Assembly (NCBI GenBank): GCA_030424845.1
Contig: JAUHWC010000001.1
Coordinates: forward strand, 849,047-913,046
Direction: 5' to 3'
Length of the DNA: 64,000 bases
From: Alphaproteobacteria bacterium
Lineage (GTDB): Bacteria > Pseudomonadota > Alphaproteobacteria > Sphingomonadales > Sphingomonadaceae
The position numbers and the translations under genes were made by a program. Below, in pieces: positions 37,859 through 46,991 of the stretch. Every line of letters begins with the position of its first letter. The first letter of the stretch is position 1. The notes below the pieces were generated by a model. The model worked only from the letters and a program-made list of their open reading frames with translations. It had not been told where the DNA came from and did no database searches.

Positions 37859-38578
37859 GTGCGCGTATTGGCATTGGCATCTCAAAAAGGCGGATCGGGC
37901 AAGACAACATTGTCTGGCCATCTCGCCGTGCAGGCACAGCGTGCCGGTGCCGGACCTGTGGTGCTGATCGATATCGATCCGCAAGGCTCGCTGGCCGATT
38001 GGTGGAACGAACGCGAAGCGGAATATCCCGCCTTTGCCCAGACCACCGTCGCGCGACTGGCCAATGACCTTGCAATCCTGCGCCAGCAGGGCTTCAAGCT
38101 CGCCGTGATCGACACCCCTCCCGCTATCACCATGGCCATCCAGTCGGTTATCTCGGTTGCCGAACTCATGGTCGTGCCGACCCGCCCCAGCTCGCATGAC
38201 CTGCGCGCCGTGGGCGCGACAGTCGACCTGTGCGAACGTGCAGGCAAGCCGCTCGTCTTCGTGGTCAACGCCGCAACCCCCAAGGCCAAGATCACCTCCG
38301 AAGCTGCTGTCGCCCTCTCGCAGCATGGAACGGTCGCCCCCATCACCATCCACCACCGCACCGATTTCGCGGCCTCGATGATCGACGGCCGCACGGTGAT
38401 GGAAGTCGATCCGGAAGGACGCAGCGCGCAGGAAGTTATCGCGCTGTGGCACTATATTTCCGATCGCCTGGAAAAGAACTTCCGCCGCACCGTCTTTGCT
38501 GCCCCCGGCAGCCAGCGCGCCGCAGCCAATGGCATGAACCGCGCCCAGGGTGGTTTCGGCCGCCGGGTCGCCCAGTAA
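37859..38578 (+). CDS. ParA family ATPase
   Basis: Walker-type cytoskeletal ATPase of 239 residues. The deviant Walker A is KGGSGKTT, with the signature Lys at the second site; VLIDIDPQGS and VIDTPPAI follow. The start is GTG 37859 with GAGGGGG upstream. It is not the chromosomal parAB pair, since no ParB follows; instead a ribbon-helix-helix protein and a SPOR lipoprotein come next. ParA-like partners of this kind often position proteins or DNA along the cell. It is 15 bases ahead of the next gene. Confidence 0.88.
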   Translation: MRVLALASQKGGSGKTTLSGHLAVQAQRAGAGPVVLIDIDPQGSLADWWNEREAEYPAFAQTTVARLANDLAILRQQGFKLAVIDTPPAITMAIQSVISVAELMVVPTRPSSHDLRAVGATVDLCERAGKPLVFVVNAATPKAKITSEAAVALSQHGTVAPITIHHRTDFAASMIDGRTVMEVDPEGRSAQEVIALWHYISDRLEKNFRRTVFAAPGSQRAAANGMNRAQGGFGRRVAQ

Positions 38579-38593
38579 GTGCCGGAGCTGGCC

Positions 38594-39055
38594 ATGAGCG
38601 ATACCAAACCCATCGCTTCCCTCGGCCCCGTATTGCTTGCCCGCAAGGGTTCGGCAAAGCCTGCCATGCGCGGGAAAAGCGGCAGCGTTACTGCCCATGA
38701 CCAGGATCTCGTCGCGGCAGCGCAGGAAGAGCTGGGCTGGAACGACATCGACGCGGAAGGCGAGCCTGCCATCCGCCGCCAGCAGACCGACCTCGTCCAC
38801 CGCATTGCCGATTCCAACCTCGCCGCCTTCAAGGCTTCGGAAACAAGCAATGTGACCCCCATTCGCGATCGCCGTCGCGCCGCTTTCACGCTGCGCCTCG
38901 ACGCGGAACGCCATCTCAAGCTGAAACTGGCCGCCACCGTTCGCGGTGAAAGCGCGCAGCAGCTCGTGACCCGGGCGCTCGACCAGATGCTGGCCGACAT
39001 GCCCGAAATCGAAAATCTCGCCACGCAGGTGAAGCGTGGCACCAGCAAGGCCTAA
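38594..39055 (+). CDS. Ribbon-helix-helix-like protein downstream of ParA
   Basis: A 153-residue protein. The first ~95 residues are variable and charged; the C-terminal ~50 have the pattern FTLRLDAERHLKLKLAATVRG and SAQQLVTRALDQML, which fits a CopG/MetJ-like ribbon-helix-helix dimer that binds DNA. It is the likely partner or target of the adjacent ParA. GGAG lies 8 bases before ATG 38594, which decides the start over an in-frame GTG at 38579. Confidence 0.7.
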   Translation: MSDTKPIASLGPVLLARKGSAKPAMRGKSGSVTAHDQDLVAAAQEELGWNDIDAEGEPAIRRQQTDLVHRIADSNLAAFKASETSNVTPIRDRRRAAFTLRLDAERHLKLKLAATVRGESAQQLVTRALDQMLADMPEIENLATQVKRGTSKA

Positions 39056-39071
39056 GGAGGGCCGCTTTCGC

Positions 39072-39476
39072 ATGGACCGGATCGAGCACAACATCACCAT
39101 CAAGGGGCTGGCGGTATCCACCGCCATGGCTGGTGCGCTGCTTTCGGGCTGTACCACCGGCAATGCGCCCAGCGGGGAGGTTGACGGCCACCTTGTCCAG
39201 CTTGGCAGCTTCTCCTCTCAGGCGAGCGCAGAGCGGGCATGGGAAATCTATGTCAGCCGCTATCCCGAACTGGCCGATCACCAACGCGTGATCACCGAGG
39301 CCGTGCTCGACGGGAAGCGCTACTTCCGCGTATCAGCCGCCGGGTTCGACCGCGTAGACAGCAGCGCCATGTGCGACCGCGTGGATGCTGCCAATGGTGA
39401 CGGCTGCATCAGCTGGGCCGCAGCCAACCCGCTGCCCGGCGCAGTGGATACCGGCATCCGCCTCGCCAGCCGCTAA
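39072..39476 (+). CDS. SPOR domain lipoprotein
   Basis: A 134-residue lipoprotein. A basic N-terminus and a hydrophobic segment end in a lipobox ALLSGC, so the mature protein begins with an acylated Cys in the envelope. The rest is mainly one SPOR domain (VQLGSFSSQASAERAWEIYV ... YFRVSAAGFDRVDSSAMCDRV). AAGGAGG precedes ATG 39072 and overlaps the end of the previous gene. With the divergent TPR-SPOR protein this makes two septal-glycan binders flanking a ParA/RHH pair. Confidence 0.82.
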   Translation: MDRIEHNITIKGLAVSTAMAGALLSGCTTGNAPSGEVDGHLVQLGSFSSQASAERAWEIYVSRYPELADHQRVITEAVLDGKRYFRVSAAGFDRVDSSAMCDRVDAANGDGCISWAAANPLPGAVDTGIRLASR

Positions 39477-39528
39477 GCAATTTCCCACGGAGCCCGGGAA
39501 CTCTCCAATCTCTTCCGGACCAAGGACT

Positions 39529-39558
39529 ACCCCTCCCCTTCAACCGGGAGGGGTTTTC
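39529..39558 (+). terminator. Rho-independent terminator of the parA cluster
   Basis: CCCCTCCC (39530-39537), 8-base loop, GGGAGGGG (39546-39553), then TTTTCTTT. It also lies just after the convergent pyrC' stop. Confidence 0.85.
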
Positions 39559-39574
39559 TTTGCCTGATTGCCGA

Positions 39575-40804
39575 TCAAAGGGCGATCGCTACGCCGCCCT
39601 TCCACAGGGCCGTGACCCGCCCTTGCGCGGGCTGGCGATCGAAGGGCGTATTGCCCGCCTGGGCTTCCATCTTGCGCGAATCGACCACCCAGGGTCGTTC
39701 CGGATCGACCACGGCGATATCTGCCTCCGCTCCTTCGCGGATCACACCTGCATCCACACCAAGGATCGCGGCCGGGTTGGCAGCGACGAGGGCAAAGGCG
39801 CGCTCCATGTCGATGACCCCGTCACGCACCAGTGTCAGCACCATTGCCAGCAGCGTTTCCGCCCCTGCCATGCCAGGCGCCGCATCGGCAAATGGCAGGC
39901 GCTTGTCTTCCGGCCCGCGCGGGTCGTGCCCGCTCGAGACGACATCGATCGTGCCATCGCCGATGGCCGCTATGACCGCCTGCCTGTCCTCTTCGGGGCG
40001 CAGCGGGGGAGACATGCGGGCGAAGGTGCGGAATTCTGCCAGCGCGAGGTCGGAGAGCATGAAATGGGCCGGCGTGACACCAGCCGTCACCGCAACACCG
40101 CGCGCCTTGGCCTGTCGAACCAGCTCAAGCGCGCGCGCCGTCGTCACCTGCCGCAGGTGCAGGCGGGCTCCCGCCAGCTCTGCCAGGTCGATATCGCGGG
40201 CCACCGCCAGTGCCTCGGCTTCGGCCGGGGCGCTGGGCAGGCCCAGCCGCGTTGCCATTTCACCGGCAGTTGCCACGGCCTTGCCGGCGAGCCCGCCATC
40301 TTCGGCGTGGGAGACAACCACCATGTCCAGCATGGCGGCATATTGCAGCAGGCGGAGCATTACCCCGCTATCGGCAATCCAGCTGCGGCCCGTGGCGATC
40401 GCCCTTGCCCCGCCATCGCGCATCAGCGCAATCTCGGCGAGCTGGCTGCCTGCAAGGCCAACCGTGGCACCGGCCAGCGGATGGACCCAGAAATCGGGCT
40501 TCCCGCTTTGCGCCGCAAAGCGGACGCGGGAAGGAAAATCGAGCGGCGGGGACTGGTCCGGCATCAGCGCTGCACGGGTGATCCCGCCGAAATGGAAGGC
40601 AGGCTTGTCGATCGCGAAGACGCCGAGGTCCACGAGGCCGGGGGCGACCAACTGGCCACGTGCGTCCACGACCTCGTCACCATCTTCCAGGCTTGCGCCA
40701 ACAGAGGCGATGCGCCCTTCGGCCAAGCGCAAGGTACTCTCGACCACGCCAGCGGGGGTCACCAGCCTGCCGCCGGTGATGGCGATGGGGGCTTGCTGCT
40801 TCAT
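39575..40804 (-). CDS. Dihydroorotase-like protein PyrC', probably non-catalytic
   Basis: Amidohydrolase-fold protein of 409 residues encoded with pyrB (start ATG overlaps the pyrB stop as ATGA). Active dihydroorotases carry an HxH metal motif after PGLVD; here the sequence is [16 protein letters not shown], with no histidine pair. The usual DHAPH-type Asp near the end of the barrel is replaced ([12 protein letters not shown]). Only a His in SHAEDGG and one in VTPAHF are kept. It is therefore expected to be a structural partner of aspartate transcarbamoylase rather than an enzyme; a true dihydroorotase should be encoded elsewhere. Confidence 0.86.
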   Translation of the reverse strand: MKQQAPIAITGGRLVTPAGVVESTLRLAEGRIASVGASLEDGDEVVDARGQLVAPGLVDLGVFAIDKPAFHFGGITRAALMPDQSPPLDFPSRVRFAAQSGKPDFWVHPLAGATVGLAGSQLAEIALMRDGGARAIATGRSWIADSGVMLRLLQYAAMLDMVVVSHAEDGGLAGKAVATAGEMATRLGLPSAPAEAEALAVARDIDLAELAGARLHLRQVTTARALELVRQAKARGVAVTAGVTPAHFMLSDLALAEFRTFARMSPPLRPEEDRQAVIAAIGDGTIDVVSSGHDPRGPEDKRLPFADAAPGMAGAETLLAMVLTLVRDGVIDMERAFALVAANPAAILGVDAGVIREGAEADIAVVDPERPWVVDSRKMEAQAGNTPFDRQPAQGRVTALWKGGVAIAL

Positions 40805-41838
40805 ACCCATTCCCCCTCGCCCCAGCCGGGGATCTTGCGCGCCTTGCGGGTCAGCACGTCGAGACAGGCCATGCGAATCGCGACGCCCATTTCCACCTGC
40901 TGCGTGATGATCGAGCGGTCCGGCATATCCGCCACGTCGCTCTCGATCTCCACGCCGCGGTTCATCGGCCCCGGATGCATCACGATGGCATCCGGCCTCG
41001 CCAGCGCGAGGCGCTGCTGGTTGAGGCCATAGAGATGGCGGTATTCGCGCGGAGAAGGGATGTACTGCCCGTCCATGCGCTCGTTCTGCAGGCGCAGCAT
41101 CATCACCACGTCACTGCCGGACAGCGCATCCTCGAAATGATGGAACACCTCGACCCCCATCGCCTCGACACCGGCGGGCATCAGCGCGGGCGGTGCGCAC
41201 AGCCGCACGCTGGCACCCAGTGCCTGAAGGCACAGGATGTTCGACCGCGCCACGCGGCTGTGCAGGATGTCCCCGCAAATGGTGACGACCATGCCGGTCA
41301 TCATGCCGTCGCTGCTCGCTTCACCCCGTTCGCGCAGCTTGTGCCGCAGCGCCAGGGTATCGAGGAGGGCCTGCGTTGGATGTTCGTGCTGGCCATCGCC
41401 GGCATTGAGCACCGGGCAATCCACCTTGCCCGCAATCAGGCCCACGGCACCGGAAGAGCCGTGGCGAATGACGATCGCATCGGCGCGCATGGCATTGAGG
41501 GTGACCGCCGTATCGATCAGCGTTTCACCCTTCTTCACGCTGGATTGTGCCGCGTGCATGTTCACCACGTCCGCGCCCAGCCGCTTGCCCGCAATCTCGA
41601 AGGAAAGCAGCGTGCGGGTGGAATTCTCGAAGAAGGCGTTGATGATCGTCAGGCCCGCCAGCGCATCGGAATGCTTGGACGGCTGGCGGTTCAGGTGCAC
41701 CCACTGTTCCGCCTCTTCCAGCAGGAAAAGGATTTCGTGGGTCTGCAGTGCGCCGATCGAAACAAGATCGCGGTGCGGGAATGCCCGCCCGCCGGCCGGA
41801 AAGTGGCCTTGCGAAGAAGTGTTCTGCTGCGATGTCAT
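40801..41838 (-). CDS. pyrB: Aspartate carbamoyltransferase
   Basis: Catalyses the first committed step of pyrimidine synthesis, carbamoyl phosphate plus aspartate to carbamoyl aspartate. The protein is 345 residues. Carbamoyl-phosphate binding is shown by [13 protein letters not shown] (STRT) and the Ser/Lys loop SSVKKGETL, and the aspartate domain carries HPTQALLDT and [14 protein letters not shown] 41838 (MTSQQNTSS) is preferred over an in-frame start 13 codons earlier. It heads a two-gene unit with the PyrC' gene. Confidence 0.94.
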   Translation of the reverse strand: MTSQQNTSSQGHFPAGGRAFPHRDLVSIGALQTHEILFLLEEAEQWVHLNRQPSKHSDALAGLTIINAFFENSTRTLLSFEIAGKRLGADVVNMHAAQSSVKKGETLIDTAVTLNAMRADAIVIRHGSSGAVGLIAGKVDCPVLNAGDGQHEHPTQALLDTLALRHKLRERGEASSDGMMTGMVVTICGDILHSRVARSNILCLQALGASVRLCAPPALMPAGVEAMGVEVFHHFEDALSGSDVVMMLRLQNERMDGQYIPSPREYRHLYGLNQQRLALARPDAIVMHPGPMNRGVEIESDVADMPDRSIITQQVEMGVAIRMACLDVLTRKARKIPGWGEGEWV

Positions 41839-41947
41839 TAAAGCCAAGCCCTTAGTCGAGTGAAGTTGTGCACTCAAGCGGTTTCATCTGGCGCTTGCGT
41901 CACAGGCTGCCTAGGTTGCGGCAAAACTGTTTGAATGGGACGGCTTT

Positions 41948-43873
41948 ATGAGTTTTGCGGGCAAGATCTGGCGGCTGCTGGTGGGCATCAAGGATGCGCT
42001 GGTGCTGGTGTTCATGCTGCTGTTCTTCATGGTGCTGTTCGGTGCACTGAGCACGCGCCCGAGCCCTGCCCGGGTCACGGAGGGTGCGCTGCTGATGGAC
42101 CTGGACGGAGCCATCGTCGAGGAAGCCGCAGCCATCGATCCGCTGGCCACGCTGCTTTCCGGCACCCTGCCCACCCGCCAGTACGAGGCGCGCGACCTGG
42201 TCCGCGCGATTGACGAGGCTGCACGCGACCAGCGGATCAAGGCCATTGCGCTGGACCTGACGACATTCACCGGCGGGGCACCCGTCAACATGAAGGAGGT
42301 GGCCGATGCCCTGGGCCGCTTCCGCCGTGCCGACAAGCCGATCATCGCCTATGCCGTCGCCTATACCGATGACATGATGATGCTGGCATCGCAGGCGAAC
42401 GAAGTGTGGATCGATCCCATGGGCGGTGTCGCCATTCGCGGCCCGGGCGGCACAATCCTGTTCTACGGCGAGGCGCTGGAGCGCTACAACATCAACGCCC
42501 ATGTCTACCAGGTCGGCACCTTCAAGGGCACGGGCGATGTCTATTCCAGCGCCCAGATGTCTCCCGAACTGCGCGAAAACCTGGAGACCTACCTCGGTCA
42601 GATCTGGGATGAATACCGCGCCTATGTGGTCCAAGCACGACCTGATGCGGATATCGAGGCCGTGACGACAGGGCTTGGCACGCTGCTGGAGGAGCATGAC
42701 GGTGACCTGGCGCAGATTGCGCTTGCCACCGGCATGGCAGACACCATCGGAACGCGTGACGAATGGGGCGCGCGGGTGGCCGAGATTGCCGGTGAGGATC
42801 GCTGGGACGAGCTGCCCGGTGCCTTCGCCCACACGACGCTTTCGGCATGGCAATCCTCGCTGCCGGCAGATGGCGGTGATGGCCTGCGCACCTTTGGCGC
42901 CGGTGACGGCAAGGCAATCGGCGTCATCACCATTTCCGGCGAGATCAGTGACGGGAATGCCGGCCCGGGCAGCGCCGGTGCGGCCCGCATCACGCGCTTG
43001 CTGGACGATGCCCTGGACGACGATCTCGCCGGGCTGGTTGTGCGCGTGGATTCTCCCGGCGGTACCGTGACGGGATCGGAATCGATCCGCCGCGCGGTCA
43101 TGCGCTATCGCGACAACGGCATCCCCGTGGCCGTTTCGATGGGCAACTACGCCGCCAGCGGCGGTTACTGGATCGCCACGGCAGGCCAGCGCATCTTTGC
43201 CGAACCGGAAACGATCACCGGGTCCATCGGTGTCGTGGCCGTGGTCCCAAGTTTCGAGGATATCCTGGACGAATACGGCGTGAATGCCGAACGCGTGACC
43301 ACCACGCCGCTGTCCGGCCAGCCCGATATCCTGGGTGGCTTCTCTCCCGAGGTGGAGACGCTGCTCCAGGCCGAAGTCGGGCATATCTACGACAACTTCC
43401 TGTCGCTGGTGGCGCAAGCGCGCGGCATCTCGATGGAGCAGGCCGACGCGTTGGCGCAGGGACGGGTCTGGACGGGCGGGTCCGCTCGCCAGCTGGGCCT
43501 GGTCGACCAGTTCGGCGATCTCGATGCCGCTCTGGAATGGGTTGCCGGTGAGGCCGGCCTGGAAGAACAGGACTGGCACCCACGTTTCCTCGAAAGCCCG
43601 GTGGACCCGTTCGAAGGCATGATCGGCGACATGCTGGGCGACACGAGTGAACAGGCCCCGCAAACGCTGGTGACCGTTTCCAGCCAGTTTGCCATGCAGG
43701 AAGGCCGCCTTGTGGCCAGGCTCGATGCCGATCTGGACCGCTTGGTATCACGGCCGGGCGTACATGCGCTGTGCCTTGCCTGCCTTGCACACGGCTCGCC
43801 GTCCTCGGTTGGAAACCGGTCGGACGCGCTGTCCTGGTGGCAGCAGGCTGGCATGCGCCTTTTCGCGCATTGA
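41948..43873 (+). CDS. sppA: Signal peptide peptidase SppA (double-domain, S49)
   Basis: Inner-membrane serine protease with a Ser-Lys dyad that digests cleaved signal peptides; 641 residues, the length of the double-domain form. One N-terminal transmembrane helix (about residues 16-33) anchors it. The general-base Lys lies in the first half (Lys193, VGTFKGTGDVY) and the nucleophile in the second (about Ser404, NYAASGGYW), as in the E. coli enzyme. It ends 61 bases before tRNA-Val. Confidence 0.92.
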   Translation: MSFAGKIWRLLVGIKDALVLVFMLLFFMVLFGALSTRPSPARVTEGALLMDLDGAIVEEAAAIDPLATLLSGTLPTRQYEARDLVRAIDEAARDQRIKAIALDLTTFTGGAPVNMKEVADALGRFRRADKPIIAYAVAYTDDMMMLASQANEVWIDPMGGVAIRGPGGTILFYGEALERYNINAHVYQVGTFKGTGDVYSSAQMSPELRENLETYLGQIWDEYRAYVVQARPDADIEAVTTGLGTLLEEHDGDLAQIALATGMADTIGTRDEWGARVAEIAGEDRWDELPGAFAHTTLSAWQSSLPADGGDGLRTFGAGDGKAIGVITISGEISDGNAGPGSAGAARITRLLDDALDDDLAGLVVRVDSPGGTVTGSESIRRAVMRYRDNGIPVAVSMGNYAASGGYWIATAGQRIFAEPETITGSIGVVAVVPSFEDILDEYGVNAERVTTTPLSGQPDILGGFSPEVETLLQAEVGHIYDNFLSLVAQARGISMEQADALAQGRVWTGGSARQLGLVDQFGDLDAALEWVAGEAGLEEQDWHPRFLESPVDPFEGMIGDMLGDTSEQAPQTLVTVSSQFAMQEGRLVARLDADLDRLVSRPGVHALCLACLAHGSPSSVGNRSDALSWWQQAGMRLFAH

Positions 43874-43934
43874 ACGCTTGTCAACCGGCGCGCGGCATGG
43901 CAAAGGCGCGCCCCTGCCGTGAGAGCAATCCGGC

Positions 43935-44009
43935 GGGCGCGTAGCTCAGTGGTAGAGCACACCCTTCACACGGGTGGGGTCGCAAGTTCAATCCTTGCCG
44001 CGCCCACCA
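43935..44009 (+). tRNA. tRNA-Val (anticodon CAC)
   Basis: A 75-nt tRNA with encoded CCA. The acceptor stem is GGGCGCG with CGCGCCC, D-arm TAGCTCAGTGGTAGAGCA, anticodon loop TTCACAC (anticodon CAC, reading GTG), and T-arm AAGTTCAATCC. The accessory region begins right after its CCA end. Confidence 0.95.
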
Positions 44010-44063
44010 TGATTTCAATGACTTAGGGACATTGAAATCATGGAGTATGAAACCAGTATGAAA
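44010..44063. other. Candidate island attachment region after tRNA-Val
   Basis: Directly after the tRNA CCA come TGATTTCAATG (44010-44020) and its perfect inverse CATTGAAATCA (44030-44040) around a 9-base centre. Then AGTATGAAA occurs twice with an 11-base period (44044-44052 and 44055-44063). The layout suggests an attachment region: tRNA 3' end as core and short direct repeats as arm sites of a tyrosine recombinase. The inverted repeat has no T-run, so it is a weak tRNA terminator at best. The rest of the gap to 44146 holds no gene. Confidence 0.5.
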
Positions 44064-44146
44064 AAGATCGATTGCCCTCCCAGAGTGATTGATCTGATTC
44101 GTGAAAGTCCAGCGGGCTAACTGCGGTCGACCTTTAATGCGGGCGA

Positions 44147-45199
44147 TCAGAACCAAAACCTCACGCCAACTACGTAGTTCGTCACGCTTGGATCTTCTCC
44201 GGCCAATCGCGCATAATCGGCGCTGCCGCCGACATTCCATTCCTGTTCCACACCGACATAGGGCGCAAATTCGCGGACGAACTCATAGCGCAGACGCAGG
44301 CCAAGCTCGGCGCTGTCGAGTCCGGCGCCGATCCCGAGTTCGGGAATGTCCTGTGCAGCAAGATTGATTTCGACACGCGGCTGCAAGATCAGCCGTTGCG
44401 TGATGCGCTGGTCTAGTTCAGCTTCGATACGAGCGGTCAGATCGCCCTTGGTCGAGAGAAATGCAGCCGCATCGACCTCGAACAGATAGGGCGCAAGGCC
44501 TTGCACACCGATCACGGCATGTGTGCGTTCCGGTCCGGTCAGATCCTGCCGGACGCCTGCCTGCAGATCCCACCACGGGCCAATCGCATGACTCCAGAGG
44601 CCCTGAAGTTCGGCCGCCTCCAGTTCTTCACCGAAGCGGCCTTCGCCTTCGGACTTGAACCAGAACTTGTCGATGTCACCACCATAATAGCCCTGCACAT
44701 CCCAGAGGTAGCCGTCCTCTCCGCCGCGTGCGCGATATTCCGCACGATCGGCCTGGAACCAGAAGACCGGGATGCCGCTGACTTCACGGGCAACTGCTGC
44801 GCGCGAGGCAGCCATCCGATCTGCACCGACAAATGCATCAGCCGCATAGGCTGGACCGGTGAAGGCCTCGGGAGGAGGCGGTCCTTGCGGGATGGACGCT
44901 TCCTCAGCAGCCGGGCCATGGCCCATGGCGGCATGATCCATCTCGCCGCTGGCAGATTGGCTGTGGTCCATCTGCGAATGATCCATGGTGGAGTGGTCCA
45001 TAGCAGAACCCGAAGCCGTCCGATCCGGCATGGCTCCATGGGACGAATGGTCCATCGCCTGATGCCCTGCGTGCCGATCCTGTTGCTCCACCGGAGGAGA
45101 ATCCTCTGCCCCGGCTGGCGCTGAATGATCGTGATCCTGAGCCAAAGCGATTTGGGGCATGGCAATTAACGGAAGGATGAAAAGCAAAGCCTTGCGCAT
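44147..45199 (-). CDS. copB: Copper resistance protein B
   Basis: Outer-membrane copper-resistance protein of the CopB/PcoB family, 350 residues. A signal peptide (ALLFILPLIAMPQIALA) is followed by a His/Met-rich stretch with MDHS repeats (about residues 48-95), then a beta-barrel domain that ends VTNYVVGVRFWF. It binds or helps pass copper across the outer membrane; the exact role in the family is not settled. Its ATG overlaps the copA stop by one base (TGATG), so both are translated from one mRNA. Confidence 0.92.
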   Translation of the reverse strand: MRKALLFILPLIAMPQIALAQDHDHSAPAGAEDSPPVEQQDRHAGHQAMDHSSHGAMPDRTASGSAMDHSTMDHSQMDHSQSASGEMDHAAMGHGPAAEEASIPQGPPPPEAFTGPAYAADAFVGADRMAASRAAVAREVSGIPVFWFQADRAEYRARGGEDGYLWDVQGYYGGDIDKFWFKSEGEGRFGEELEAAELQGLWSHAIGPWWDLQAGVRQDLTGPERTHAVIGVQGLAPYLFEVDAAAFLSTKGDLTARIEAELDQRITQRLILQPRVEINLAAQDIPELGIGAGLDSAELGLRLRYEFVREFAPYVGVEQEWNVGGSADYARLAGEDPSVTNYVVGVRFWF

Positions 45200-46959
45200 C
45201 AGCCTTCTCCCCCCTGCAGCGGGCGGACTGTGACCACCTGAAACATGCCGCTGTGCATGTGATACATGAGGTGGCAGTGGAACGCCCAGTCACCCGGCTC
45301 GTTCGCCGTCAGATCAAATTGGGCGCTTCCGCCCGGCTGCACAATCAGCGTGTGTTTCAACGGCTGATGGCCATGCGGCGCATCATTCACCAGTTCGAAG
45401 AAATGCCCGTGCAGATGGATGGGGTGCGCCATCATCGTATCGTTCACCAGCTTCACGCGCACACGCTCGTTGAAGGCAAAGCGGATAGGATCATCGGTGA
45501 CGGCGGAGAACTTCTTGCCGTCGAAAGACCACATATACCGCTCCATATTGCCGGTGAGGTGGATCTCCTTGAGCCGGCTTGGCTGCCGCATGTCAGAGTT
45601 CATCTTCGCTGCGACAAGCTGGCGATAATTGAGGACGCGATGGTCGACATTATCGAGGCCGATGCCGGGATCACCCATCCGGTCGACTGGGTTCATGGAA
45701 ACCATATCCACGCCTGGCCCCACCGCCACGCTGGGTGGTAGCAGCGAGGTATCGCGCATGTTCATGGCACCCATAGCTTCGCCCCCGGACGAAGCACCAT
45801 GATCCATAGAGCCATGATCCATTCCTGTGCCCGAAGATCCATGGCTCATGCCCATATCCGCCATTGTCAGCAGCGGCGGATCGCGCAATTCGGGAAGCCG
45901 GGAGCGAGCACCGGGCTGGCTGGCGAGCATGGCGATAGCCATGCCCGAACGGTCCATCGCCTCTGCAATAATGGCAAAGGCATCGCCGCCGGTCGGCTCG
46001 ACGATCACGTCATAGGTTTCAGCATTGCCGATCTGGAACTCGTCTACTTCGACCGGGCGGACATCCTGCCCATCGGCGGAGATCACTGTCATTGGCAGGC
46101 CGGGAATGCGGATATTGAAGAAGCTCATCGCCGCCCCGTTGATGAAGCGCAGGCGAATGCGTTCCCCCGGATTATAGGCGAATTCGAGCCCGTCTTCAGG
46201 GCCATGGCCATTGATGAGATAGGTATAGAGCGGGGCCGAGACGTCCGAAATATCGGTCGGCATCATGCGCATGCGTGCCCACATGCGGCGCTCTGCGCCC
46301 GACAGCGGATAATCATCGCTCGCTGTGGTCTTCTGGTAGCTGAAAGGCGCTTCGCCGACCTTGAGCTTGCGCATGATCGCATGCGGATCCATCTCCGACC
46401 AATCGGACAGCATGACGACATAGTCCCGGTCAACCTGATGCGGATCGCCATCGGCAGGGTCGATGATAATCGGGCCGTAATGCCCCATCGGCTCCTGCAA
46501 AGTATGCGCGTGCCACCAATAGGTGCCCGCCTGGCGGATGGGGAATTCGTAGCGGAAGCTCTCCCCCGGTTCGACCGCCGCCATGGTCACGCCCGGCACT
46601 CCGTCCATCAGGAAGGGCAGCAGCAGGCCATGCCAGTGGATAGAGGTCCCCATCGAGCTGTTGTTGAGCAGGTTTACGACAAGGCTCTGGCCTTCGCGCA
46701 GCCGCACCAGCGGGCCGGGGATCGTTCCGTTCACGGTCACGGCAGGGCCATGACGACTGCCGGTGGCAAAGCTGGCATCATCTACCGTCATGGTCAGGTG
46801 TTCACCGGAAAGCACGTCGCTTCCCTTGCGGGCCAGCGCCCCGCCATGGCTGCCGCTTGCCCATGCCGGCATTGCTTGGCCAAGCCCGATCAGGCTGGCT
46901 GCTCCAGCGCTGGCAGTGAGGAATTTGCGGCGATCTACGGAGAGTGGGTTGCTGTTCAT
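45199..46959 (-). CDS. copA: Periplasmic multicopper oxidase (CopA/PcoA type)
   Basis: Oxidises Cu(I) to less toxic Cu(II) in the periplasm; 586 residues. A Tat signal is present (SVDRRKFLTASAG). The copper-site motifs are HWHG, WWHAHTLQEP, HPIHLHGHFFE and HCHLMYHMHSGM, the last giving the T1/T3 ligands. Between them is a Met-rich insert with MDHGSMDHG (about residues 395-410), as in PcoA. ATG 46959 (MNSNPLSVDRR) is chosen because it starts a proper Tat peptide. It follows the ECF sigma gene by 32 bases. Confidence 0.94.
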   Translation of the reverse strand: MNSNPLSVDRRKFLTASAGAASLIGLGQAMPAWASGSHGGALARKGSDVLSGEHLTMTVDDASFATGSRHGPAVTVNGTIPGPLVRLREGQSLVVNLLNNSSMGTSIHWHGLLLPFLMDGVPGVTMAAVEPGESFRYEFPIRQAGTYWWHAHTLQEPMGHYGPIIIDPADGDPHQVDRDYVVMLSDWSEMDPHAIMRKLKVGEAPFSYQKTTASDDYPLSGAERRMWARMRMMPTDISDVSAPLYTYLINGHGPEDGLEFAYNPGERIRLRFINGAAMSFFNIRIPGLPMTVISADGQDVRPVEVDEFQIGNAETYDVIVEPTGGDAFAIIAEAMDRSGMAIAMLASQPGARSRLPELRDPPLLTMADMGMSHGSSGTGMDHGSMDHGASSGGEAMGAMNMRDTSLLPPSVAVGPGVDMVSMNPVDRMGDPGIGLDNVDHRVLNYRQLVAAKMNSDMRQPSRLKEIHLTGNMERYMWSFDGKKFSAVTDDPIRFAFNERVRVKLVNDTMMAHPIHLHGHFFELVNDAPHGHQPLKHTLIVQPGGSAQFDLTANEPGDWAFHCHLMYHMHSGMFQVVTVRPLQGGEG

Positions 46960-46991
46960 ACTAGCATTTACGCCAAGTCCTTCAGCACCCC

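Noticed and set aside
44010..44040. Inverted repeat as the rho-independent terminator of tRNA-Val
   Set aside because: The stem is AT-rich and has no T-run; an attachment-site role fits better, though a weak terminator is not excluded.
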